Shown in pieces: positions 30,988 through 42,884 of a stretch of DNA of 64,000 nt. A program made the translations under genes and the position numbers. Source of the stretch: Liolophura sinensis (lineage: Eukaryota > Mollusca > Polyplacophora > Chitonida > Chitonidae); NCBI RefSeq assembly GCF_032854445.1, contig NC_088300.1:16993570-17057569 (forward strand), read 5' to 3'. Within the stretch, counting starts at the first letter, position 1; each line of letters starts with the position of its first letter. Below the pieces are notes generated by a model. The model was not told where the DNA came from. It searched no databases and saw nothing but the letters and a program-made list of their open reading frames with translations.

Positions 30988-33900
30988 CTATACATTAAGA
31001 AAAAAAACGTTATGCTTTATTTAACAGTCACGTGGGATTAACTAGTTAGAAGAGGGTGATTAGCATGTGATTTCCACCTATGATATGACCCGTACACACA
31101 CAAAACCAATCACTGCTCTAGGTACACATGTACAGGATTCAGGGTTAGACAGGTATTGGTGGCTGTGTCTCATTCAATCAACTTTACACTTGTGTCCTTT
31201 TCACAAACACTGTCAGGCCCTAATAATATCTAACACTGACATCACATCATAAAATTGTACTATTTGAAAATTACTTGCCATATCAATATCTAGTTCATCT
31301 TTTAAAAGTCATGATTTTAAATCGTTTCACCACATGCTTTAATTTCACTGTCCATGTAATACCGAAAAGTCATTTACACCCTTGCTTGGGATATATGTAT
31401 GCTTAGCTATTTAGCAGAACAGTGGCCAATTCCACAAAGCTGTTTCTGACTCATACATACATGTAAATGTATTTTAGCCCTAGAAATTAAAATAGTGGCC
31501 AAGTTATAAATGTTATCTTGAGAAAAATATATCAAAATTTCAACTTCCAATACTATAAACTACATGTACGTATTGTAAAGAGATTTAAAATTTTGAAATT
31601 TTTTCATCAGAAATGGCTCTGCAGAATTGGCTCTTTATATGATTTGCTATATATTTATTTGATTGGTGTTTTACGCCGTACTCAAGAATATTTCACTTAT
31701 ATGACGGCGGCCAGCATTATGGTGAGAGGAAACTGGGCAGAACTCGGTGGAAAACCCATGACCATCTGTGGGTTGCTGACCGACCTTGTCGCGTACAGTT
31801 GGAGAGGAAACCAGCATCAGCTGGACTTGAACCCATGGTGACTGCCGCATTGGTGAGACGCTCCTGTGTTATCATGCTGCCCTGGTGAATGATTTTCTGA
31901 GTTTCACTCCTACTTGTAGTCACTGCTGCCAGTGTACTCACCAGGACAGTGTGCATGCCCATATACAGACGACTGGCTGTCACTAGGCACATCCACAGGA
32001 AGGCCACCACTGCAGCCCCCTCAAACCAGAACTGAAAACACAAAAAAGAAAACAAATTTCTTTAAATTCTGTATAAGTGCCTTGCTAATCTGACGGACAT
32101 TCGTCTTAGCATATAGTCCCATCCTAAACATATTTTTCAGCCAACACACTCAGAGGCAAGCTCGTCTTTTATTTGTACAAACCATTCCATCCAGCTCATT
32201 TTACTCGTTTTATTACTACATTGTATTATTATGCTCATAGTGTATTTCACCTAAAGATTGATCTGTTAATATACACTTTCAGAAGCGCATTAAGACCTGA
32301 AAATGATACTTTTGATGTGAACATTTAAGTTTTTCTGATAACAGATTAATCAAAATACCCTTAAGTTAACTTTAGGTGAAATACAGCATATTTTTGTGGC
32401 CAATAATTAAGAATGTGTGTTAATTATTGACTGGGGAAAAAAGAAATAATATAATTCTGATCACCAAACATTGCAGTTTTAGGATCACGGGACAGGAGCA
32501 TTTCTATTAGCAGAACACATCTAATGTGCACATACTAAATGCCGACTTGATCGTCACACATGATAAACATCCCTTGTTGCTGCTGTAGCACTAACAGCTG
32601 TGTATGTACATGAATAGCCTGGCCTGTATGCATGTACAAATGTATATTAGCCACGTCTAAATGGGGTTTGATAGTTTTGGGTGGTGTTGTAGGGTCTCCC
32701 ACTGACCTACTTGTGTAGATATCACATGGCCTGACAAGGAAAAGTGTCAGCAGACACCATAGAAAGGCTGTTAGTCCACAGACCTCAACACCCATCATTC
32801 CAGTACATGTATACAGCAGATCCATGCACTCAAGAAGTTCAAAGAGGTCAAGTAGCAAGCTGCAGAAAGCTATTCTTGAAGCTGCCTTACATGAACTAGA
32901 TCCTATATATTTAATAGTAATGAACAATTCAGGTCATGCTTAATGTGATAACCTAATGTAACATACTAATTCTGATATCTCTGAGTTCAAAGACAAACAA
33001 AAATCAGTACTGAGAACTTGTAGTTACACGTATCTTTCATGTATGTTGAGAACAAATCTTTAAAATGACCTGAATATTTTTTAGTTTATTCAGGTAAATA
33101 GCAATGGAAACAGAAAGCAAACATAGGCGAATAAGCTAACTACATGTATGAAACTTGAATACTGGGCTTTTCTTCATATAATGTATTTATTTATTTATTT
33201 ATTTGATTGCTGTTTAACACAGTACTCAAGAATATTTCACATATACGGCGGCCAGCATTATGGTGGGAGGAAACCGGGCAGAGCCCGAGGGAACCCTACG
33301 ACCGTCATCTTCATGTTAAAACTAAAGTAATGTACAAGGAGTGCCAAACGCATACATGTATTTCTCGGCAGTCTAATAAAATTAAGTATGGTGTACTAGA
33401 AGTAATTAACATTGAACACAAAGGAATAGTTAATTGAGCACATGTAAATTCGAGCACAACGATCTACAAAGGGAACCTATGAGTTGAAAGATGGCAACCA
33501 CTAAATGTACTCTCCTGTACACATACTGTAAATTCTGCCAACACTTTCAACCTCTAAGCAATTTTATCAGTATAATTTATGCACGCAATTATAACGAAAA
33601 TGATGATAAAATTATTTCTTTGGGTCAGTATAAATACAATCTTTATAAAACTGAGCAAATTATTTCTCTACACCCCATAGTTCTCTAAGAATAATTCAAC
33701 ATATTGGTCACAGCATAAGTTGAAAGGGTTGAACAATCAGGGCGTGTAGCTAAACGTGTGCTGATAAGTACGAATTGTACAAAACTTTAAATATAACCAT
33801 GATGACATATGTCTACAACTCAATGGTCATGTACTGTAGGGTCCCGAACACTAAAGTCTAACAATACATGTACATATTTACATCATGTCCAAAGGTATAC

Positions 33901-36900
33901 ATGTAGATATGTTAAAGTAAGATGACATCCTAATGAAAAAAGTAATACAGCACTTCATTTGAGCAAATTTTTAAGTCCATTACAGTTATCATTCAACTGA
34001 CTATTTTAGGGGGAAAAAACTGAAAATACTGTTGATCTGCAGTAAACAGCTATTATAATACATGTACCTAGTAAACATTTCATATCAATGGTACATTTTG
34101 TCATTTTCAAACGTCATCAGAAATAATCTGTAAACTGTGGACTAATTCAGTCAATGCTATTTAGCATGTTCACCTGATAATTATGTGGTAGATATATCAT
34201 ATATGTAGGGTAAAATGCACTACACATACATGTACTATACATACAGTATTTACATACAGGTATACACTCAGACTCGGCAGATTTTCTACAGCTGAGCATA
34301 CACATGCACTCAACACATGCACTTAAATCCACTCAAGCTCTAAACCAAATAGTATGTAACACAGACATCTAGACTGTTGGTCTACATGTTGTGCAAACAT
34401 TTAACCTCCATATGCATCTCAGCTTTACAAGTGTCAGAACTTGAAGCCATAATGTAAAATGGGGTTCTCTTTTCAGTCAACTTGTTCTGTGAATTCAGCT
34501 CTTCATGACTGGGTCATCATTCTGTACATGGATATACCTCTCAGCACTGCAAGTCTGTTATCAGCAAAAGCTGGCTTTAAATCACGACGAGGTCAAAATG
34601 ACAGGTCAATTCCCAGACATGCCCACCTGTCATGACTCGTACATCTACGTAAGCTTCCGTTCATTCCATTACACAATCGGAGTTTAATCAGATCTGACTA
34701 TTCTTTTGAGATATACATATGCATGTATCTTCTTACCCACCATGATCATTTAATTATTTCAATCCCATTGTATCACGAGACATGTTCACACTTTTAATCA
34801 TACATGAAGGCTATCTTCAAAACATTTCCGATGTACACAAGTCAATCATGTCTGGGGCCGCTTCTGTGGGCTAATGGTTAAAGTGTCCGTCACAAAGTTG
34901 GGAGACCAGGATCAGACCAGTGCCGGATCATATCAAAGACTTTAACTGATGTCAGTATAATGGGACTGGGTGGGAGTGTCGCGTCTGGTGTGTCTGGCAT
35001 GATACATATACTTCAGTGGCCACAGCAATTTGGTGGGATTGACTTGCCCTGCCACATGAAAACTAAGTATATTTAAACATACCTACAATATAAATTCCCA
35101 AATTTTTTTTAATTAAAATGTGAAAACCAAAGTCTACATACATTCATTCATCCATGCCTGGTTTAAGATTGTAAATTGAGCTCTGAACATTTTCTTTGAG
35201 CCATGTTTTATTTTATTTTTTGTTTCATATTTACTTGTACCAAAATGTAATCATAGAGTACTTGTAGCTTCCCAGCCATTAGTCATAAAATTGTAGATGG
35301 TGTGTCAGTTGAATGTGACATGTCCTGTACATGCTCATTTTATTTATTTGAGTGGTGTTCTATGCTCAAGTCAACCTATACGACCAGCCAGCAATATGGT
35401 CAGGTGGGAGGAAACCGGGCAGAGCCTGGGAGAAGTCCTGTTGCTGGCAGACCTACCCACACAATGCTGGAAAACAAAGCAGCACAAGCTGGACTTGAAC
35501 TCACAGGGACTGCATTAGGGAGAGGCTCCTGGGTCCGTGCACACAAACCACCTCAGATACAGAGACCTTCCCCACAGGCACATGTGATGGTAGACCACAT
35601 AATGTGAACTAAAAGAACACTACGGAAATAAAACAAAGGTGACCCGCATAACAGGTCACGTTTATGTGATGTAATGTAGGTTAGCACAGATCCATGTGAC
35701 CTGTCAACTGATTCAGTATCGACGTGATGAGCAGACATGAAAAACCAGGCAGAATTTACGGGCGTATTACTTATTTTACAAATTTGACATTTCAATGTAT
35801 GTATGCAAATTAACATTTCTATAAACAGAATAAGGTATGCTCACCATTTCTGGAACAAAATAAAACTTACAAAAACAGGCACAGTGATATGACCTCCTAA
35901 GGGTAAATCTTACTTTTAAGTCTATAAAATGTTTTTATCCACCTCTTTCGATGTTTATAACTACATGTGTATTGTCAGTGTCACATCTCATACACATGTA
36001 CAGTATTATCACTACTTCTTCAGTAACAATACTACTATATAAGCTGTACTGAATGTATTCTATCAATCCAACTTAAAGGTACATGTACCTGGCTACACAT
36101 ATCTTAAATCATTATCAAATGACACTGTTCACTGTGAGAAGAAATAATATACAATTAAAAGTAGGGTCACTAATGAGTACATGTATTTATATTGCCTTAA
36201 TATGGGCTAAATTCCATTCCTATGCTATACACAAGTACAGCATACTATTTGCCACTCTAGACATGTTTTTGGGGTTCCATTTCTACTTCAAACATTTTAC
36301 AAAGGTGCTAAATTATAAGTTTCATCAAATGAAACATATCAAATAAAAAATGTAGGCAAACTGTTTTTTTTCCCAGCCGGGGTGCAAAGTGCCTTTTCAC
36401 CCACTTTATTGACTGGAAGGTAGGCAAATTCTCAGATTAATTGGCATATAGGTCCACTAATTTCTGGTTACATTTGACAATTTTTTTTCCACAGGTTTCC
36501 AGTTTTTTTCTATCACATAGAAGTCAGTTTGTGCTGCACATTACAGATGTGGCAAAATGAGCACCTACGCTACAGATTTGAGATGTCACAAGCTCCATGT
36601 GCCTCAAATGCATCCATCTTACATAAATCTTCCATCTTACAAGAGCACGTATGCACATCCAACACAGGTACTTGCACACTGTCATGACTGTGATTGGTTA
36701 ATAGTTAGATTTTCAGTTAGTAAAATGTTTCATTGATCTAAACAGAATTGGAAGTATATACATGTATGTATAACAGAGATTATACACTGAATGGTTACAA
36801 TACCTGATGATTTCTAGCTGGTCTTCCAGAATAGTACATTTTATGAAGCTCATTAAGCTAAGTTTGCCCTTAACAACCATGATAACGTATCTTGTGGAGA

Positions 36901-39900
36901 CACAAAATGCACAAACGGCAACTTAACACAAAAATATGCTGCTTGAATCCGGCCCCAGTTCCAGTGTGCATTATATTACACCTTTCAGTGCAGGAAAGTT
37001 TTCAAAGAAACTTTAACACTGTGCAAAAGGCTTTGAGATACTCACTAAAATATTATACACAGGTGTGCATGGATAAGCTTATACATGTATGTATGGTCAC
37101 CTCCTGATGATTATATATGCTGTGCTCTTGATGCCTGTGTAAAAGGACATCTAGCAAGACACACTGCCCCAGGCATATCCATGTATGCTAATTTAATTCC
37201 TAAACCTTTTCACGTATGAAAGGGCACCTTTCAGTGCAGTTTATGCACACTTTGAACTCAATCTTAGAGACCAAACTCAGTTGGATTGGTAAACTTTCAG
37301 GGCTTCACAAGAAGCATAATTTTATTAGTGAACACAATATAATGCCTTCAGAATATGCTTGAATAAACACTTTACAAACATGCAAAAAGACGGAAGAATT
37401 ACAGTACATGTGTATCATAATCATCATGTACATTATGAAATTCAAGACCTGTTACTGTTGCACTGTATGAGCTATCTCGTGCCACATCTAACACACACAC
37501 ATACCATGTACGCTGTCCTAACCGCCACAGCCTGCTACTGTTCTTGAAAGCTTCCTGTCCAACCACAAATATTTCCCTAATTAGGCCATTTTATGCTATT
37601 AAATCATGCCAGACACTAATTAGTGTAATGCAAATAGCTATTACAACTGACTGTTGTACAGTTGCATGTCACACCTCTAAGCTGACAGGGCAATCACACT
37701 GAACTAATCAGTTCATAAACAGGTGTCCTGTTATTGTATAAGTTCAAAATGATAGGAGGCAACAATGAAAGCAAAAACCTAACTAGCGTGCAAAGCAACA
37801 CAGTGTACCATTTTTCTCCTTGTATAAAGTTACAGTAGCTCTACATGCAAAACACATTTTGCAACCAAGAGAGTTGGAACATTATTGTTGGACATTTTAA
37901 ACACTTTGAAATAGGATTTTTCATACAAATGTTACACATTGACCACATTTTCAACCCCGTCACAAATGATTCATGACAAAACACATGTTCATAAACCTGA
38001 AATGTACGTCTACAAATTGAGGCAAAAAAAGGGTTTCACACCACCACACATGTACATTGCATGTAACATGTGCAAGCTTTTGTATTTACCGGACATGTCC
38101 AAATGCTCCAAAAATTGCATTTATAATGATTTTTTACGTTGCGCACCATTTTACATTGCAACAGCACCTCTTAAACTATCTCTTGCTGCTATGTTCAAGT
38201 GACACAATGCTGTGCAGACATGTCCATGACCTGTTGGCAATATGAAAAACGACAGAAAATTAACCATCCATAATTAAAAACTCAAACAACAAAGGGTAAG
38301 CCGAATACTACAGTTGGCAAAGCAGGGTTTAAAGTATGGTCCTGGCAGAAGACCAAGTAAGCTGAGAATACAAGTTTTAAGTTCATATAGTAAAGAAGAC
38401 TCTGCTCTGTGAATGATAATTCACCATAGCTAACCTACATAATGCTAAGAGAGGTTTCCTTTTCATTTAGCTGGGTAATATTTTATTGTTTTCATTCCCT
38501 AACAGTGCGTAAGGTTAAACTGGCAAATGTAAGTAAAATATTTTTTTACACATTTTACCACTATAATTTCTTTGAGGAAAACATAATAAATTTCAAAATA
38601 ATATTTACGTTTTAATTATTCTGTTTTCATAGGAAAAAACAACAAATAGTTTTACAAATAGCCTATTGATACCATTGGAGACACCTTTACATCAAGATGC
38701 TTACACCTTTATCTTATAGTCAATAAAAAAAAAAAAGAAGACATTTTCAGAGTTTATCCTGCTTGGCTGCCATCTTGAGTCACATGTTAGATGTGGCCAC
38801 TCAAAAGGTCATACATCTGCATGCATTTACATTTGGCGGAGTCTGACAAAAGGTCATGATCTCAAGGTTTTAAAGTCTCCTTCAAGCAGAATGATGTCAG
38901 TGAGCTCACCAACTGCTACGGCACAGACTGAAAAAATGTGAACAACTGGTTATGCATAGCCATGGACCCATTTTGGTTCAGCTACTCTAAAAATATGTTA
39001 GCAAACTACAGAAACCACTCAGTTGAAACTGACTTATGTTAGACTGGTTTTAATGCAGAATTTGAGATAGTGGTTTCTGATTTCCAATTATTCATCTCAG
39101 AATGAAGTGTCTCAAAAAGAGAGCAACACCATGGCTACAGTTATGGTGACGTGTGTCATGACAACTACATTTCGATTTATACGTTTTGAGTACTTTTTCA
39201 TTTACAAAAAAAGGTTATACTGGGAAAGACTGCTAATATGGTCTGTCCAACTAACTGAATTCATAGTTTTGCTGTGATATCATAGCCGTTCTGAGCAAAT
39301 CATCAGCACACTCTTTAGTCACGTGACTAAAGTACTGGAGGTGAAGACTAAAGTGCTGGAGGTGAAGACTAAGTGAATTTCGCCCAAACGCTGAAGAACA
39401 GTTTAGCATAAAAAATGAAAAGTATAGCCTTCAGGTAACAGATTCTATCTGGATAGCAATCAGAATGTGTCAAGTCTTCTTACCTCGAACCAGAGTGCTC
39501 GAAATTATGAATGCTCTAATTTTTCAAACTTATTAAACGCCTCTGCAATCAATACTTTAGAACATTCTGAGAGAACTATGGGGTGTAGAGAAATAATTTG
39601 CATGCATTTATGATGCTTGCATCTTTAATGATACAAACAAATTATTTGTAGCGTCATTTTCATAATATTTGCATGGATAACTGTCACTGAAAAAAAGGCT
39701 TTAGCGGTTGAAAAGGTTGAAGATTTACAGTAGGCCTAGTCTATATCTTCACTTTCAAGCTCAGTATGTTGTCTATCAGTGACATTCATAGTTTTTTTGC
39801 AGTGATGTCATGGCTGCTCTGAGCCAATCATCAGCACACTCTCTGGTCACTTGACTAGAGCACTAGACACGAAATGAAAAAGTGAATTTAAGATAGGCCT

Positions 39901-42323
39901 TGATAAATATATCACATGAAAAGCATAGTTCTTAGGTAAAAAATTTTTCTGGGACAAGTAATCAGAATATGCCTAGCCTTCAAATATGATAGATTCAGTG
40001 CCCTGTAGTACTTGAATCTTTAGGAATTAGCCAGGGGTATTTATCAGCCCAAACTGAAGAACCCAAATGCTTGAAACTATAAGATGTTCAAACGACGAGG
40101 TTGCTGGACATAGTAGAGTGATGTGAATTCATTGAAGATTCTCCTTTTCACACAGAACATCTGAGTAGTGGGTCATTAACCAACAAAAGCATCAACCTAG
40201 TCTTTACAACTCCCAAATCATGAATTAATCAAATGTAAAGCCATGCTCCAAGTGCAAGCATTCACATTCACATTATGGATTTCAGCAGCATGAGCTGTAC
40301 TTGAACATGTAGTCACCATGTGGCGTTTTTCTTTTATTAATTACCCAATAGTCCAACATCAAATTCGATAGTTCTACTGATTGGAAGTGAAATCCCCGAT
40401 CACCCAATCACAGCATTCGGGTACAGTAAGTAGAATCAGCATTTCAGGGGTCTCATGAGTTCATACTGATACAAGTGAGACAAGGCGGGGCCTCTCACAA
40501 ACTAATGTAGGTGAAAGGTGACATTTTACAGCAGGTGCTTGATTGAATATGCATCTGTTTGTCAACTAAATGGAGCTGTTCACACCTACCGTAAAATTAT
40601 ATCTTTCAGTCGCGGTGAGCCCCAAGCTGTCTCGCCTAGTCCAAGATTGTTTTGTTCGGCCACACTGGCCCCAAAACCAACTCCGTTCAAAATCCTGATG
40701 CCCATGTCAAAGTTAGGTATAGATGTCATTTAGAAAGTGGGTTAAGTAACAGTATTATCGTTAATAGGGATTACACTTTCTGAATATAGCACAGATTCTA
40801 GTGCTGAAATTTGGCTGAGACCACTGCGGGTTTCGAACCAACGACCTCAGAGTCAGGCACCCAACCGCCAGCAATACATGTCAACCGTCTAGACCACTCG
40901 ACCAACAGGCCTTCCACAACTACCTTCCATTTTTGTGGAAGGCCTGTTGGTCGAGTGGTCTAGACGGTTGACATGTATTGCTGGCGGTTGGGTGCCTGAC
41001 TCTGAGGTCATTGGTTCGAAACCCGCAGTGGTCTCAGCCAAATTTCAGCATGTCAAAGTGTTGAGGCTGTCAGTACAGCCACTCTCTTTGAACATAAGCA
41101 AGTATCCTGGGCTCACACAGCTTAGGAACTAGCGACTGACGTTGACAAAAAGATAAGTAACATAAGTATCTGCAAATTCATATCCGTGGGGATGTATTTC
41201 ATTTTTAATTTTTTTCTCAAACACAGTGACTAGCTGCCACGACAATTACATCAGGTTTTCAAATATGGTTTGGGGCCATTCTTGGCCACACAAAATTTTT
41301 ACCAAACGTAACGTCACAGCAACCTGTGACTATGTCCCCGCTAAATCTGTTAAACTCCCAAGACCCTTTAAATGCTGATTAGGCTTATTATGCCATGATG
41401 AATGGTGATTCAAACCTGTAACAAACATTGTAGGTCTACACAAAGTTGCATGTGCAAGTAAATAATACTTAAAGCTAAAAGGTGTATACAAATTCAATTC
41501 ACAAAATGGCCCATTTCCTCACCTCATTTGGATAACGCCAGTACATTATGGTCAATAATGAAAACGGGAAAGCCAACCCAATCATGGCATGAGTGGAAGG
41601 CATGCCATACTCATACTCGTATCTCTTCTCCAATCGTATAACAGGTGGGGATGCCGGGCGTGGCAGCTTTATCAAATCTTTCATGGCCTGTCCAACGTAC
41701 ATTATATAAAACCACACCATACTCATCCGCCTTCCAACGCAACTATCCATGTTCCAAATGACATAAGGAAAGAAAAGAGTGAAAAATGTCTCATTTCCCA
41801 CACCTGAGGCGAGCTTAAAAACGTAGTACAGAATATTGTACTTAACAGTGTAGTCATATTCAAAATTTGTCCAATGTTCTGGCTCGAGTATATTGGTGAC
41901 ATCATCGGTTAGCTCTCCGTTTACGATCTCCTCGACTTTCTCAACTAGTGGCACTGACCCGTTCGTGACTGGTACGCCGTTTTCATGCGGCTGGTCGCAT
42001 TTGCACGGCGTTAGTTTGTGGTTATCGTCGGGGTGCCTCTTGGCGATGACGCTTCCTTCACTGACCAACCTCCCATTTCCTCTTAACTGACCCGTGTTTC
42101 CATTACTTTCACAACCGTTCGCCAAATAAATGGACTCGCGATGCTGGCATTGTGCACAATTGTTCTGGTCGTCTACTTTGGATGAACGAGTGGACAACAA
42201 GTCTTTTTTCTGAGTTCTGACCCGTGTCTTTGTCTCCTGACTGTCGACCCCGCAAAAATTTTGAAAACTGGCAACCAACTGCGGGTTTTGCAGAATGGTG
42301 AACAGCCGTGTGGCGAGATCCAT
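30415..42323 (-). CDS. SGPP1: Sphingosine-1-phosphate phosphatase (SGPP1/2 type), 3 coding exons
   Basis: This ER membrane enzyme of the PAP2 superfamily removes the phosphate from sphingosine-1-phosphate and lowers that signal. Exons on the minus strand are 42323-41523, 32031-31942 and 30987-30415: 801, 90 and 573 nt, all joined in phase 0, giving 487 aa. The three phosphatase motifs are present: KDLIKLPRP (about 215-223), PSTH (about 242-245) and SRLYMGMH (about 287-294), followed by D298 across the last junction. Several hydrophobic membrane segments follow. I chose the second ATG (MDLATRLFTILQNPQLVASF), which aligns with human MSLRQRLAQLVGRLQDPQ and has a GCCATGG context. The first ATG at 42368 would add 15 residues. 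Whether it is SGPP1 or SGPP2 is not settled. Exon 1 exists twice (see 46710-47510). Confidence 0.92.
31651..31888 (-). repeat. SINE family A, near full length
   Basis: Minus-strand tail, body and most of the head. It lies in SGPP intron 2, a few dozen bases from the exon 2 donor. Confidence 0.82.
31942..32031 (-). CDS. SGPP1: SGPP exon 2
   Basis: Exactly 30 codons (FWFEGAAVVAFLWMCLV, TASRLYMGMHTVL) between TTTTCAG and GTGAGT. It carries the third phosphatase motif with the nucleophile-assisting histidine. Confidence 0.92.
33183..33306 (-). repeat. SINE family A, truncated
   Basis: Minus-strand (TTTA)n tail and the first 100 bases of the body, including GAAACCGGGCAGAGCC. Confidence 0.82.
33530..33736. 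mobile_element. MITE, family 1, diverged
   Basis: Imperfect ends ACACTTTCAACC and AGTTGAAAGGGTTGAA, with a core containing ATTATTTCTCTACACCCC shared with other copies. Confidence 0.6.
34855..35065 (+). repeat. tRNA-headed SINE, family C
   Basis: GGGGCCGCTTCTGTGGGCTA, then AATGGTTAAAGTG (A-box-like), then AGACCAGGATCAGACC (B-box-like), then a body with GTATAATGGGACTGGG and GGCATGATACATATACTTC. A single copy in this window. Confidence 0.55.
35337..35533 (-). repeat. SINE family A, decayed
   Basis: Minus-strand TTTATTTGAGTGGTGTT tail, GGAGGAAACCGGGCAGAGCC body and part of the head. Confidence 0.75.
39250..39985. repeat. Old direct duplication flanking a MITE
   Basis: 39250-39485 and about 39780-39985 share the order ATCATCAGCACACTCT, GTCAC-TGACTA, ATGAAAAG-ATAG, CAGGTAA/TAGGTAA, AATCAGAAT. 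A family 1 MITE (39513-39730) lies between them. A 22-bp tandem (AAAGTRCTGGAGGTGAAGACT) is inside the left copy. Confidence 0.5.
39513..39730. mobile_element. MITE, family 1, diverged
   Basis: Right end GGTTGAAAAGGTTGAAGATT is well kept, the left end (CTAATTTTTCAAAC) is worn. The core has GTAGAGAAATAATTTGCA. Confidence 0.65.
40802..41050. repeat. Long perfect foldback of a tRNA-like sequence (copy 1)
   Basis: Two 118-bp arms (40802-40919 and 40933-41050) around a 13-base loop, with about one mismatch seen. On the plus strand the right arm holds a tRNA-like pol III pattern: GTTGGTCGAGTGGTCTAGAC (A-box, serine/leucine-like) and GGTTCGAAACCC (B-box). The ends do not make a proper acceptor stem, so it is not scored as a tRNA gene. 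Confidence 0.88.
41523..42323 (-). CDS. SGPP1: SGPP exon 1, copy 1
   Basis: 267 codons from the GCCATGG start to the donor (AATGAG, then GTGAGG). It includes a poorly conserved hydrophilic N-terminal part with five Cys/His-rich bits, the first membrane segments, and phosphatase motifs 1 and 2. Confidence 0.92.
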
Positions 42324-42487
42324 GGCCTTTGATGGCAATCCTCGGTGTGAATCAGACCACCTCCACACCGGTGAATAGCAATGACTATACTACATTTACC
42401 TCAGTTTTAAAGAGTGCACAGTAAAGGGAGTGAACCGTGAAAAGCTTGTTATTTTTGGTTTAAGCCATATACTGTGCTATGAAGGCT

Positions 42488-42884
42488 AAATTTATTTACT
42501 TGATTGTTGTTTAAAGCCACACTTCAACAGTTTTCCATTTACAGGATGGCAGTCACTTTTGTGGGTGGAGGAAACTGGAGTGCCCAAGGTAAATCACTGA
42601 CTTTTGGCCAGATGTTCACAAACTTTCCCACATGCATGTATTAACTTGGGAAAAATGCCATCAACATGGTAACTGTGAGCTCAAGTCCAGATCCCGCTGG
42701 TTTTCATGGTGTTCGTAGATGGGAAGGCCTGCCAGTGGATGGCCGTGGGTTGCCATAGGGGTGGCAGGAACCTAGGGGTTCCTGCCACCGTAATGTTGGC
42801 CATGGTTGTGTAAGTGAAATATTCTTGAGTACCCTTGTACCGGCAAGGTGAAAAACACCAATCAAATAAATGAATAAATAAATT
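42488..42884. repeat. Two decayed family A SINEs, head to head (copy 1)
   Basis: 42488-42640 is a worn minus-strand copy. 42660-42884 is a plus-strand copy with GAGCTCAAGTCC, the body and AACACCAATCAAATAAATGA. The plus copy has a small inverted repeat, GGCAGGAACCTAGGGGTTCC. Confidence 0.7.

Larger units (their letters stand above)
32032..41522. other. SGPP intron 1 (9.5 kb, or 14.7 kb from the second exon 1)
   Basis: Long AT-rich intron with SINEs, MITEs and simple repeats listed separately. Many ACATGTA words. No additional exon was recognised. Short open frames here carry no domain. Confidence 0.5.

Noticed and set aside
40944-41040. A serine/leucine-type tRNA gene
   Set aside because: The acceptor ends do not pair and the sequence is one arm of a foldback repeat, so it is treated as tRNA-derived.
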